IMG/VR virus record: IMGVR_UViG_3300032315_001715
Span: 248,001-312,000 of that record
Length of the DNA: 64,000 bases
Strand: one strand, 5' to 3'
Source: a virus
Shown: in pieces, positions 39,063 through 47,241 of the stretch
How the letters are laid out: each line of letters begins with the position of its first letter
Numbering within the stretch: position 1 is the first letter of the stretch
Translations under genes and position numbers: made by a program
The notes under the pieces: generated by a model
Database searches by the model: none
What the model was told of the DNA's origin: nothing
What the model saw: only the letters and a program-made list of their open reading frames with translations

Positions 39063-40692
39063 CAAAATCCTCCATTTCCATGCTGACGTTGTTATCGGCA
39101 TCCATCCCGGTAATATTACGCAGAAGCTTCTCATGCTTGTTGATGAGATCCATTGGACGCTCCGATGTTAGTATTTCTGGACACAAATCCTTAAACTCAA
39201 GAAGATCGGGAGTAACATGGTTATTCGCTTCTAACAGCGGTTGGTCTTGCCATCGGCAAGCATCCTGTATGGCCCGTATATGCAGCTCAACATTATGATG
39301 CATTGCGATCAAATACGAGAATCCATCCATCGAGCTGGGCCATTTAACCTGGTACTTTTCGTATTCCTTATCAAACGATCCTCCAAAATCAAATAGACCC
39401 CCGTTACCTCGATCGTGTGCGAGGTACTCCTTGTATGCGTCCGTCCATCGAAACTTGTCACCGCATCGACCTTCCGGAGTGGAGGGATACCAATCACTTT
39501 CAATTTCCTTCTTGGAGAATGGTATTTTCTTGTAATCCAAATCGTCGTATCCTCGAACACAGATATCGCCAACCGTGCAACGGCGGCCTATTTCCGTGGG
39601 CATGATCACACCCTTGCGATCATTTGCAATGACCCAATCATTGATCAGCATTTGGCTGTTCTTTAGGGACTTGTCATCCACGATTGAACCGCCCTTGAAA
39701 CGCATGTTGCGATGGCTGTTTTCATATCCATAATACATCTGACCCTTGGCTGTCATCACGAACGGCGATGCTGCATCAAAGCTCAGGGTGATGTTTGGAT
39801 TAATGAACTGCCTGATGTTTCTTTGCAGCGTGGTTAGTGCGCAACCGGCCTTGATCTTGCCATTACCTAGATAATGCAGCCAATCCCTGCCATCAAGATA
39901 TTTGCCGTCTCGCATGATGATCAACCTACGCAGATTGATGGCAAAGTTCGAAGCTTGCACGTTGGAGAATGCCCAGGTTTCAAACGGAAGGTCCTTGACC
40001 GCATCCCACCAAATGTCGCCTTCGGCTTCGTTTCTTCCCTGCAACACGTTGAGGAATTTGGTAGCACCTTCCTTGCGATGCTTGATGAAAAAATCGTAGT
40101 TTTCAAGCGACACGTTCAAACAGTCCCTGAAGGTCTTCATACCAGGATGCAGGCTTTCCCCGGTTACCGGATCGAATCCAAACTTAACCAGACCGTATGT
40201 AGGGACATCGAGCACCATGGAATAATCCGCGGTGTGTTCGAGCCACCGAAGGATTTTCATGCGCATCTTATCCTTGTCCTGCTCCCAGTCCTGATCTGTT
40301 TGCTTGCCTTTTTTGGTCCACGGCCATTTCAACACACCCGTGGCAATTTGGAATCCGCCCGAGTCTCCTAATATAACCGTGTTGGATCTATCCCTCTTTT
40401 GCACCATGCTTTCATAAATGTCACTGTCTGCTGGATCAAGATACGCATGACCAGCTGAGTAAAGTGCCGCCGGATAATACATCAGGCTGTTCTTTTGGTT
40501 TAAAAAGTCCAAATCAATGCGATCGTTATTAAGTCCGTCTGGTAACCGGTCTCGAACGGTGTATTCAGGCATGCTGACGATCTTGGCATAGATCGCACTG
40601 ATGCTTGGAAGGAATACGGCATAGTCCTTTTGTGACTCGGCTAAGTTCAACGCTTGTGGATGCAAGTCTAGTTGTTTGGAAAATAAATTCAT
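39052..40692 (-). CDS. dpdA: DNA 7-deazaguanine transglycosylase (DpdA-like, TGT family)
   Basis: 546 residues. VILGDSGGFQIATG (107-120) is the tRNA-guanine transglycosylase motif, with Asp110 contacting the base, and YSMVLDVPTYGL supplies another conserved Asp. The protein is long, as in phage DpdA proteins that insert 7-deazaguanines into DNA instead of tRNA. FolE, QueD-like and QueE of the precursor pathway are encoded within 8 kb; no QueC is seen in the window. A promoter lies upstream. Confidence 0.88.
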   Translation of the reverse strand: MNLFSKQLDLHPQALNLAESQKDYAVFLPSISAIYAKIVSMPEYTVRDRLPDGLNNDRIDLDFLNQKNSLMYYPAALYSAGHAYLDPADSDIYESMVQKRDRSNTVILGDSGGFQIATGVLKWPWTKKGKQTDQDWEQDKDKMRMKILRWLEHTADYSMVLDVPTYGLVKFGFDPVTGESLHPGMKTFRDCLNVSLENYDFFIKHRKEGATKFLNVLQGRNEAEGDIWWDAVKDLPFETWAFSNVQASNFAINLRRLIIMRDGKYLDGRDWLHYLGNGKIKAGCALTTLQRNIRQFINPNITLSFDAASPFVMTAKGQMYYGYENSHRNMRFKGGSIVDDKSLKNSQMLINDWVIANDRKGVIMPTEIGRRCTVGDICVRGYDDLDYKKIPFSKKEIESDWYPSTPEGRCGDKFRWTDAYKEYLAHDRGNGGLFDFGGSFDKEYEKYQVKWPSSMDGFSYLIAMHHNVELHIRAIQDACRWQDQPLLEANNHVTPDLLEFKDLCPEILTSERPMDLINKHEKLLRNITGMDADNNVSMEMEDFDEA

Positions 40693-40712
40693 GTTTTTCT
40701 ACCTTGTACCTA

Positions 40713-40740
40713 GTATGATCATCTAGGTGGTCTGAGTCAA
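40713..40740 (-). promoter_or_regulatory. Sigma70-type promoter for dpdA
   Basis: TTGACT (40735-40740) with CATACT or TCATAC 16-17 bases on (40712-40718), before the ATG at 40692. Confidence 0.5.
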
Positions 40741-40742
40741 TT

Positions 40743-41864
40743 TTAAGATAACAAGGCGTTCATCAACGGAGTTGCCCTGATGTATCTATCCAGCATTGCT
40801 AGCTGGCTTAACATGCTAGTTCTGATGAAATTGCTATCAGAATGCTCCATGAGGCTGCGTATCTTTCCCATGAGTTTTTCTCGATTCTGCTCGTAGCTGG
40901 CAAAATCCTTGGTCCATTCTTCTGGATATTTTAACCCGGCATCATACATCTCGGTATAGCTCAGTCGATTTGGTACCAACGGTATTGCGCCGCATATCAA
41001 ACCTTCTATCATGCTGATGCCATACGTTTCCTGCAGATTGGCAGAAAATACCATCTTGCTTTGCCCGAGCATGGTATGATATTCGTGCTTGGATAGCTCG
41101 CGTTCCTGGCATACCACCCATTCATACTCTGGCATGTGGTTAGCAAGATCCTTAAAGATATCAAGTTGCTTCTCTGGAGCAAGACGATGTGGAAACGCGA
41201 TTTGATTCTTCTTTTCCATGGCCGTGTATGGCTCTAGAACGCTCTTTAGATAATCCATCGGCCAGCCGGTGATATCGACCTTGCGATTTACGATCCAATT
41301 GGCCTTAACCTCATCGAACGTCGGAGCAAATGCTTCATTGTAGAATGGTCCCCATAGATTTTCTATGAACATGTCTAAATGAAAATTGGTTGCAAACCAA
41401 TTGGTATCATACGCTGCCATCATGGCTTTTTCGGAATGTCGAACCCAGGGTGCGTTACCGATCAGTCTACCTAGGAAATCCTGTGGATCATAACTACCAG
41501 CATGCCACATACCATGGATTTCAACCGGTATGTTCAATAGTTCGCTCATGTATCGAACCGAAATTACCGATGGATTCCACGCATCGGTAAAGAGGAATCG
41601 ATCACCTGGTTTAACGCGACCATGCTGGAATTCAGCAGCTATAGCACCTAGCTGAGAGCTCTTGTAGATGTTTGTTGCACCAAAATCAAGAAATGCACCG
41701 GGCGTTGGAACCGGTGGTACTTGCTCACCGTCAACGACGATGATATCAATTTTCTTTCCCATGACCGCGGCCTGTTTCTCGAGGGAAACAGGGATATGTT
41801 CATACCATTGCCTGGTATATCTGGTGTCAATCGGTTCAATTGGTACGATATATATTCGTGTCAT
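40743..41864 (-). CDS. GT-B glycosyltransferase (group 1-like)
   Basis: 373 residues. FPHRLAPEKQLDIFKDL (about 224-240) and FSANLQETYGISMIEGLICG, then AIPLVPNRLSYTEMY (about 274-308) are the nucleotide-sugar binding blocks of GT4-like GT-B enzymes (E-x7-E pattern). It lies directly upstream of dpdA on the same strand. It may glycosylate modified DNA, as phage GT-B enzymes do, or a surface component. Confidence 0.75.
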   Translation of the reverse strand: MTRIYIVPIEPIDTRYTRQWYEHIPVSLEKQAAVMGKKIDIIVVDGEQVPPVPTPGAFLDFGATNIYKSSQLGAIAAEFQHGRVKPGDRFLFTDAWNPSVISVRYMSELLNIPVEIHGMWHAGSYDPQDFLGRLIGNAPWVRHSEKAMMAAYDTNWFATNFHLDMFIENLWGPFYNEAFAPTFDEVKANWIVNRKVDITGWPMDYLKSVLEPYTAMEKKNQIAFPHRLAPEKQLDIFKDLANHMPEYEWVVCQERELSKHEYHTMLGQSKMVFSANLQETYGISMIEGLICGAIPLVPNRLSYTEMYDAGLKYPEEWTKDFASYEQNREKLMGKIRSLMEHSDSNFIRTSMLSQLAMLDRYIRATPLMNALLS

Positions 41865-41900
41865 TTCTTATGATACCTTTCCTACGGGCTGACTGTCAAT

Positions 41901-41908
41901 GTAAATAC
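41901..41908 (+). promoter_or_regulatory. Late-type promoter before HNH gene
   Basis: GTAAATAC on the plus strand, about 22 bases before the ATG at 41930, with GGGAGATAGG between. Confidence 0.4.
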
Positions 41909-41929
41909 ACAACGATAGGGAGATAGGCT

Positions 41930-42670
41930 ATGCCTGAATTGATTCAACCACATAATCATGTTTGTAACTGGTGTCACAGACCGGCTAATTTTTTGAGCGT
42001 TAACGCTAAGAAATATCGATGTGTTAGCAGTATAACCAAATGTCCTGGCATTTCTGCTAAGGCTGAAGCAACTCGGAAATCAAGAATGTCAATCGATGAC
42101 AGACGAGATCATATGAAGAGAATGAATCAAAAAGCTAACGAAACTATTAAGAACCTCAGTGAAGATCCACAATGGAAAGAACGTAGATCATCAAAAATTT
42201 CAGAAGCGGTTAAGCTACGCGGCGGTCACATTGGTAAAAATAATCCAATGTATGGAAAGAAACATTCATCTGGAACCATTGATAAGTTAAAGGCCGCGGC
42301 ATCATCTAGAGATCATATCGCATATGAAAAAGCCACTAACACAAAGATATCAAACGGCAACGCAATTTCAAAGGATCTAAAATCAGCATATGAGCTCTAC
42401 GAAGAAGAGGTTGACCAAATTACTAGAAATTCTTGGATCAAACATCAATCATTAATCAATCCAAATGGATATACTAGAGGTAGCGATTATGAACTAGATC
42501 ACAAATATAGTAAGCATAATGGATTTATACATGGAGTTGATCCAACGGTGATAGGACATCATGCTAACCTAGCTTTGATTGCAAAATCATCTAATCGATC
42601 AAAAAGGATAAGATGTTCTATCACCTTAGATGAACTTCACTCTCTTATCGAGAGTGCTCCCACTTCATGA
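41930..42670 (+). CDS. HNH homing endonuclease with NUMOD3 motif
   Basis: 246 residues. A four-cysteine N-terminal finger (CNWC at 12-15, then Cys31 and Cys38) is followed by GKNNPMYGKKHS (102-113), a NUMOD3 DNA-binding motif. The HNH core is YELDHKYSKHNGF with HHANLALIAKSSNRSK. It stands alone on the plus strand between minus-strand genes and overlaps the end of the QueD-like gene by 26 bases. AT-rich. A free-standing mobile gene. Confidence 0.88.
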   Translation: MPELIQPHNHVCNWCHRPANFLSVNAKKYRCVSSITKCPGISAKAEATRKSRMSIDDRRDHMKRMNQKANETIKNLSEDPQWKERRSSKISEAVKLRGGHIGKNNPMYGKKHSSGTIDKLKAAASSRDHIAYEKATNTKISNGNAISKDLKSAYELYEEEVDQITRNSWIKHQSLINPNGYTRGSDYELDHKYSKHNGFIHGVDPTVIGHHANLALIAKSSNRSKRIRCSITLDELHSLIESAPTS

Positions 42671-43037
42671 GTGCTCCGTTTTCGTCGTCTTCAGACACAT
42701 CGATCCATACGTCTCTATTTGGCCACTTAGCCGATATCTTTTCATATAGATCTTCAGCTATCATTTCGCAGCTACGATAGTCTAGTTGCAATACCTTATC
42801 AGAATACAATTTCTCGAGGTATCGTTTTGCCTGAATAAATTCCACATCTCGATCATTATGCTCGACACTGATCCATACCTTGAAATGAAACATATGACGA
42901 TGGGGATAACCAAGATAGCTGACATCATATTCGTCGCCAGTTGCCAACGCAGGATCGGTCAATGCCACTGGATACTTGTGGATGCCTTCCTTGCTAAATT
43001 TCACATACACCATACGGCTGGTAGGTTCAATAGACAT
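42645..43037 (-). CDS. 6-pyruvoyltetrahydropterin synthase/QueD-like protein
   Basis: 130 residues. YPHRHMFHFKVWISV (about 44-58) has the clustered His of the tunnel-fold zinc site, and RSCEMIAEDLYEKISAKWPN with WIDVSEDDENGA follows the C-terminal helix and Glu strand of the family. Much diverged from the other QueD-like protein at 35126-35629. The two may make different pterins, or this one may be a related tunnel-fold enzyme. Confidence 0.5.
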   Translation of the reverse strand: MSIEPTSRMVYVKFSKEGIHKYPVALTDPALATGDEYDVSYLGYPHRHMFHFKVWISVEHNDRDVEFIQAKRYLEKLYSDKVLQLDYRSCEMIAEDLYEKISAKWPNRDVWIDVSEDDENGALMKWEHSR

Positions 43038-43095
43038 CTATAATGCTCCTTATCGTGTTTAATGATGATAGAGTATCATAGCTGAGGTTATCAAC

Positions 43096-44103
43096 TTACT
43101 TGTTGGCACGCACCGAAACTAGATTTTTTTCAAAGATATCAGTGCAGGCTTTCCATGTGAAACGCCTGCTGCTTTCCTCCACCATCTTTCGATCAAGATT
43201 TAAGCACACGTTTATGGCTTCGGAAAGATCGTCAGCTATACACCCGTCCACTCCGGGTGTGATGATATCGATCGGACCTGTTACCGGATATGCTGCTACC
43301 GGGGTGCCACATGCCATGCTTTCAAGCATCACCACGCCGAATGTGTCGGATCGGCTGGGAAATACAAACACGTCTGCATTGGCATAATATCGCGCTAGGC
43401 TGGCCCCTTTTTTATAACCAGCGAATATAACATCGGGATATTTAGATTTAAGAGTTTCAAGATACGGACCATCACCTACTAGTATCTTTGTTCCCGGTGT
43501 TTTGATCGAGCAAAAGTCATCAAGTCCTTTTTCGGGACTAGCGCGGCTAACACAAAGTAGAACCGGTTTTCCAGCAAGATTTGTTTTGCGCTGATCCGTG
43601 TTAAAAGTGTTATGATCGACGCCTCGGCTCCATATCACAAGATTGTTGAATCCTTTGCTGCGTAGCTCTTGTTCCATGGTAGCAGTTGTTACTAAAACTC
43701 GATGACTGAACTTGTGGAAGACTCGCATGAAAAAATAGCCCACCCTGACTGGTATTCCGTGGTGTATCTTGAGATATTCGGGAAACTTGGTGTGATAGCT
43801 GGTATTGTGCGGTATCTTCCTGTGCCTGACCTTGCAATACCACCTTGCGGCGATACCTAGTGGCCCTTCAGTGGCTATGTGTATGAAGTCAGGATTAAAA
43901 TTCTCTATCAATCTGCCAATTTTCCAAATATCCCATGATAATCTAACCTCAGGATATCCTGGCATCGGAATGGTACGGAAAAGTCCCGGTTCTATGACCT
44001 GTACCTCATATCCGCGTTGTTGCATTTCTAATACAGTGGCCCGCAAGGTAGTGACCACCCCGTTTACGTTATCCCAGGTGTCTGTTACCACTGTTAGTTT
44101 CAT
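43096..44103 (-). CDS. GT4 glycosyltransferase
   Basis: 335 residues. Complete GT4 outline: MKLTVVTDTWDNVNGVVTTL start, YHTKFPEYLK, donor domain VLLCVSRASPEKGLDD (about 190), FVFPSRSDTFGVVMLESMAC then GTPVAAYPVTGP (about 258-290). This subgroup includes mannosyl and sugar-lipid transferases. It is coupled by four bases to the upstream LpxH-like gene, a pairing also known in bacterial genomes, so it probably acts on membrane lipids or LPS. Confidence 0.88.
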   Translation of the reverse strand: MKLTVVTDTWDNVNGVVTTLRATVLEMQQRGYEVQVIEPGLFRTIPMPGYPEVRLSWDIWKIGRLIENFNPDFIHIATEGPLGIAARWYCKVRHRKIPHNTSYHTKFPEYLKIHHGIPVRVGYFFMRVFHKFSHRVLVTTATMEQELRSKGFNNLVIWSRGVDHNTFNTDQRKTNLAGKPVLLCVSRASPEKGLDDFCSIKTPGTKILVGDGPYLETLKSKYPDVIFAGYKKGASLARYYANADVFVFPSRSDTFGVVMLESMACGTPVAAYPVTGPIDIITPGVDGCIADDLSEAINVCLNLDRKMVEESSRRFTWKACTDIFEKNLVSVRANK

Positions 44104-44867
44104 TTGTATGTTTCATAGATCTTCATTGATCCGTCCTCTTCCAACAATAATAGCTGAAATTCGCCATCATGCGTTTCGACAAGAACCGAGCATGTTTCTA
44201 CCCAATCGCCGTCGTTGGCATAAATCACGCCATTTATTGCTTTTATGGCAGGAGTATGTATGTGTCCGCATATGACACCGTGGAATCCATTGCTCTTGGC
44301 ATGTGCAGCCAAATGTTCTTCAAATTTGTAAATGAAATTAAGTGCTTGCTTGGTTCTACCTTTGACATATTTGCTGAGGCTCCAATAACCAAGACCAACT
44401 AGTTTTCTCATACGATGTATTAGACCGTTGCACATCAACAGGGCAGTATATGCACGATCACCTAGAATGCTCACCCATTTCCAATGCCGTGTTACCTGAT
44501 CGAATAGATCACCGTGTGTGACAAGCCATTTTCTACCATGTAAATCAACATGTGTGATTTGATTTGATATGGTGATATTTCCGGTCTTAAGACCATGCTT
44601 CAACCACGGACGAAGGAACTCGTCATGGTTTCCGATGATGTAGTGGATCTTTGTGCCTCTCTTGGCTTTGGTTAGAAGCCGGCGAACAACATTGCTGTGT
44701 TCTTGCGGCCAATGCCACCCCCTTGAGAGCTTCCACCCGTCGACGATATCCCCAACAAGATATAATGTATCCGAATTGTTGTTCTTGAGGAAGTTGCAAA
44801 GCTGGTCGGCTTTGCAACCTTTCGTACCAAGATGTATGTCTGATATCCAGATTGATCTATATTGCAT
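44100..44867 (-). CDS. LpxH-like metallophosphoesterase
   Basis: 255 residues from the ATG at 44867 (GGGA upstream; another ATG 9 bases earlier is possible). WISDIHLGTKG (about 6-16), LVGDIVDGW, YIIGNHDEFL, VTHGDLFD and ICGHIHTPA form the full calcineurin-like metal site in the UDP-2,3-diacylglucosamine hydrolase arrangement. The enzyme would cleave a pyrophosphate in lipid A synthesis or a related lipid. Unusual in a phage; likely taken from a host. Confidence 0.85.
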   Translation of the reverse strand: MQYRSIWISDIHLGTKGCKADQLCNFLKNNNSDTLYLVGDIVDGWKLSRGWHWPQEHSNVVRRLLTKAKRGTKIHYIIGNHDEFLRPWLKHGLKTGNITISNQITHVDLHGRKWLVTHGDLFDQVTRHWKWVSILGDRAYTALLMCNGLIHRMRKLVGLGYWSLSKYVKGRTKQALNFIYKFEEHLAAHAKSNGFHGVICGHIHTPAIKAINGVIYANDGDWVETCSVLVETHDGEFQLLLLEEDGSMKIYETYK

Positions 44868-44978
44868 TTTTCCCATCCAACAGCGGTCTTGATTATGTCA
44901 ACAACAATCATACCTATCATTGACGCAGAGAGATCGGTATATTTGCACCATTGAATGCTTATTGCAGTTTGGATGGTA

Positions 44979-45010
44979 AAAACGCCTGCCGATATAGCAG
45001 GCGTTTTTTA
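44979..45010. terminator. Bidirectional terminator after sliding clamp gene
   Basis: 12-base arms (44979-44990 and 44998-45009, core ACGCCTGC) with a 7-base loop and T-run. It separates the replication genes from the LpxH/GT4 pair. The rest of 44868-45091 holds no gene I can support. Confidence 0.85.
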
Positions 45011-45091
45011 GACTACCAAATATAACGTCTAATATACTCTCGCCCATGCGTGTTATTTAGGCTTGGGCGATGGGAATAAACCTGTGGTTAA

Positions 45092-45835
45092 TCAGCGAAC
45101 CTTGGCCGGGAAGATGTATCGATAGGTACCAACACCGGTGTTCAGCGTGATCTGGATGGCTCCTTTGGTTGAAAACGCCATTTCACAATCACAAGTATCG
45201 GCTGCCTTGAGAACTCCCAGGACCTGCTGGATCTTCCACTTGTGCTGGCTTTCAAACGTTTCAGCACGTTCGCTAGCAAACACAACACCTCCTCGCTGGG
45301 TGGCTGCATTGTCCTCGCCAATGAAGAACTTGAGATCGCCATCAACGATCTTCGGAATGAAATACTGTTCATACGCAGCGAGACCATTAGCAGCCCATGC
45401 AAACTGCTGAACATTAGCCTTGGTCGGTGTAACGACCACGTCCCACTTGGGTTCCAAGAACTTAGGCTGCTCAGGAACCAAGGTCTTGCTCATGAAACGA
45501 TAGTTGATGTAGCTTTTGCTTCGATTCTCATAGGCCAGCTCGGTTGGTATGCGTTCGGCATTCTTGGTTTCATATACCACGGTCATCACGCTTTCCTTGG
45601 CGGTAAATTCCGGGTCATTGCAAATGGTTTGCAACAGGCTGAGATTGCTCAGGCCAAACTCGCCCTCGAGATCCACCAATGGCTTACTGAATTTGCCCTT
45701 GAGGATAACTTCCTTTTCCTTTTCCATCGCCTCAACGGAAATCTCCTTTGCGGTTGCGGTAACCTTGATCTTTTCAAAAAATCCAGCCGTTGCAACGTAA
45801 GTGGTGAGATCCTTAAAGTAATCTTTTAACGCCAT
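45092..45835 (-). CDS. 45: DNA polymerase sliding clamp (T4 gp45 type)
   Basis: 247 residues from the ATG at 45835 (GGAG 8 bases upstream). Starts MALKDYFKDLTTYVATAGFF; DLEGEFGLSNLSLLQTICND and the C-terminal VGTYRYIFPAKVR fit gp45. The trimeric ring tethers the polymerase to DNA and, in T4, activates late transcription. That agrees with the late promoters found here. It overlaps the upstream small gene by 10 bases. Confidence 0.9.
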   Translation of the reverse strand: MALKDYFKDLTTYVATAGFFEKIKVTATAKEISVEAMEKEKEVILKGKFSKPLVDLEGEFGLSNLSLLQTICNDPEFTAKESVMTVVYETKNAERIPTELAYENRSKSYINYRFMSKTLVPEQPKFLEPKWDVVVTPTKANVQQFAWAANGLAAYEQYFIPKIVDGDLKFFIGEDNAATQRGGVVFASERAETFESQHKWKIQQVLGVLKAADTCDCEMAFSTKGAIQITLNTGVGTYRYIFPAKVR

Positions 45836-46038
45836 TGTATATCTCCGATCTTCTTCTGTTGTTCTTCTTGCATCTTCAGTTTCATGTTCTCTTCTACGAG
45901 CTCGTCGCTCCATCCGCAGAGATACTTGAGTATGAAGCGTTTAGACAAATATGACGGTGCTCCGTTGAGCGCGTCAACCAGGATCTTGAGCTCCTCTGGA
46001 GTATATTTCGGAGGCCTGGATACATTTTTTGCGGTCAT
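45826..46038 (-). CDS. Small hypothetical protein before sliding clamp
   Basis: 70 residues. KYTPEELKILVDALNGAPSY and LKYLCGWSDELVEENMKLK suggest a small helical domain. Coupled to the upstream gene by ATGA and to the clamp gene by overlap; could be a replication or transcription accessory, but no homology is recognised. Confidence 0.6.
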   Translation of the reverse strand: MTAKNVSRPPKYTPEELKILVDALNGAPSYLSKRFILKYLCGWSDELVEENMKLKMQEEQQKKIGDIQWR

Positions 46039-46217
46039 TTGGGTTCCTTTCTTAGGTATATCAGGTTATTCTTTAATACCCTGTAGACTATGAGTTTTCC
46101 GATATCAGCATCACGGACAAGTACGTATGACAGATCTGGATGATCCGTCATCTTGGTATTAAGTAGCGTGCCGCTAAAGCCCTGATCTACACGATAAAAC
46201 ATTACAAGGTCGGTCAT
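46035..46217 (-). CDS. Small hypothetical protein
   Basis: 60 residues from the ATG at 46217, 10 bases after the polymerase stop. Beta-rich (LVMFYRVDQGFSGTLLNTKM, KLIVYRVLKNNLIYLRKEPK). No family recognised. Confidence 0.55.
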   Translation of the reverse strand: MTDLVMFYRVDQGFSGTLLNTKMTDHPDLSYVLVRDADIGKLIVYRVLKNNLIYLRKEPK

Positions 46218-46227
46218 GTTGACTCCA

Positions 46228-47241
46228 TTAAAAACTGAATAGATCACCAAAACTGTTGGCTTCTTTGTTTGAATCTAAATCCCAGCGCAGCACGCCGAGG
46301 AGGTTTTTTACCTTCTTGTCTATCAATGCGGCTTCCATGGCCTCATCATCAAATGGTAACTGCTTGAACCATTCTGGCAAGGTAAGCTCATCGACCGGAT
46401 ATGCCACCGAAGTTAACCCGCTGGGATTTGGCCGAAGCTTGCAAACGATAACCTTAAATCCATCTTGGATTGGCATGGAGTAATGATCATTATGGATTTT
46501 TTTGAGCCTGTTCCAATTAATGGATGCAAGAACATGCCCGGGTATCATGGATTTCTTGCCTGGGTCTCCGCCCTTCCAATCAACCTTTCCCTGTAAGTCC
46601 ATCACGTTTTGATAATGGGTTATCTTGTTAGCACGTTTCGGTGAACCTTTCAACCATCCAGGCCAGCTACGGAATTCCTTACGGAATGCCAGTATCTTCT
46701 CATGAATGTCACCTTCTGTCGATCCGGTCAATACTGCCGTTAATATATCACTGAGAAAGTCTTGCACGATCTTAGGAGTATCACTGCGCTTGAGATCCAA
46801 TCCCATGGCCTTGATCTCGCCAGGCTTGCCGTTGAGATCCTTGCGCTTGCCTTCCTTGTCATAAATCAGCACCGCATAACGCTTCTTGGTGATGAATAAT
46901 CCCTTGTATGCACACAATTCTCGAGCAGCACGGATGATGGCACCGTTTTCTTCTGGACAATTGAATGCTTGGTTCATAAACTCAGGAAAGCTGTCGTTGG
47001 TCATGTCGCCGATGTTATCATACAGCTTGCTGACATTTTCCTTGGTCCACTCAAAGTCCTTGAACTCTGGCTGATCCTTCATCACTGGATATGCGCTGAA
47101 ATACCCAGAATTATGGACTAGTAATCCGTTAGCAAAAAAATATGGATGATTCGTATCCATTCCTACATCATATACATATTCGTCTTCAAATTCTCCAAGA
47201 TCCTCAACAGATGATATCTCTGTTAGGTAATGTTCCACCAT
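46228..47241 (-). CDS. 43: DNA polymerase C-terminal part with C-terminal split intein half
   Basis: 337 residues. Residues 1-44 are an intein C-half: EYVYDVGMDTNHPYFFANGL then LVHN, with the His-Asn end, followed by Ser45 as the first extein residue. The extein SGYFSAYPVM continues the polymerase catalytic motif C (YGDTDS|GYF) and then the palm and thumb (FITKKRYAVLIYD, about 116-128). Its GAGG ribosome site lies within the end of the endonuclease gene. Trans-splicing with the product of 48320-50566 should give an intact enzyme. Confidence 0.93.
   Translation of the reverse strand: MVEHYLTEISSVEDLGEFEDEYVYDVGMDTNHPYFFANGLLVHNSGYFSAYPVMKDQPEFKDFEWTKENVSKLYDNIGDMTNDSFPEFMNQAFNCPEENGAIIRAARELCAYKGLFITKKRYAVLIYDKEGKRKDLNGKPGEIKAMGLDLKRSDTPKIVQDFLSDILTAVLTGSTEGDIHEKILAFRKEFRSWPGWLKGSPKRANKITHYQNVMDLQGKVDWKGGDPGKKSMIPGHVLASINWNRLKKIHNDHYSMPIQDGFKVIVCKLRPNPSGLTSVAYPVDELTLPEWFKQLPFDDEAMEAALIDKKVKNLLGVLRWDLDSNKEANSFGDLFSF

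Noticed and set aside
44977-45075. Second hairpin (CGCCCA/TGGGCG around 45042-45070) as a regulatory RNA
   Set aside because: Only 6-base arms with a long loop; not distinguishable from chance.
45092-45913. Extended N-terminus for the sliding clamp
   Set aside because: The added 26 residues are a run of Arg/Glu overlapping the upstream gene; gp45 proteins begin at the MALKDYF position, where a ribosome site also lies.
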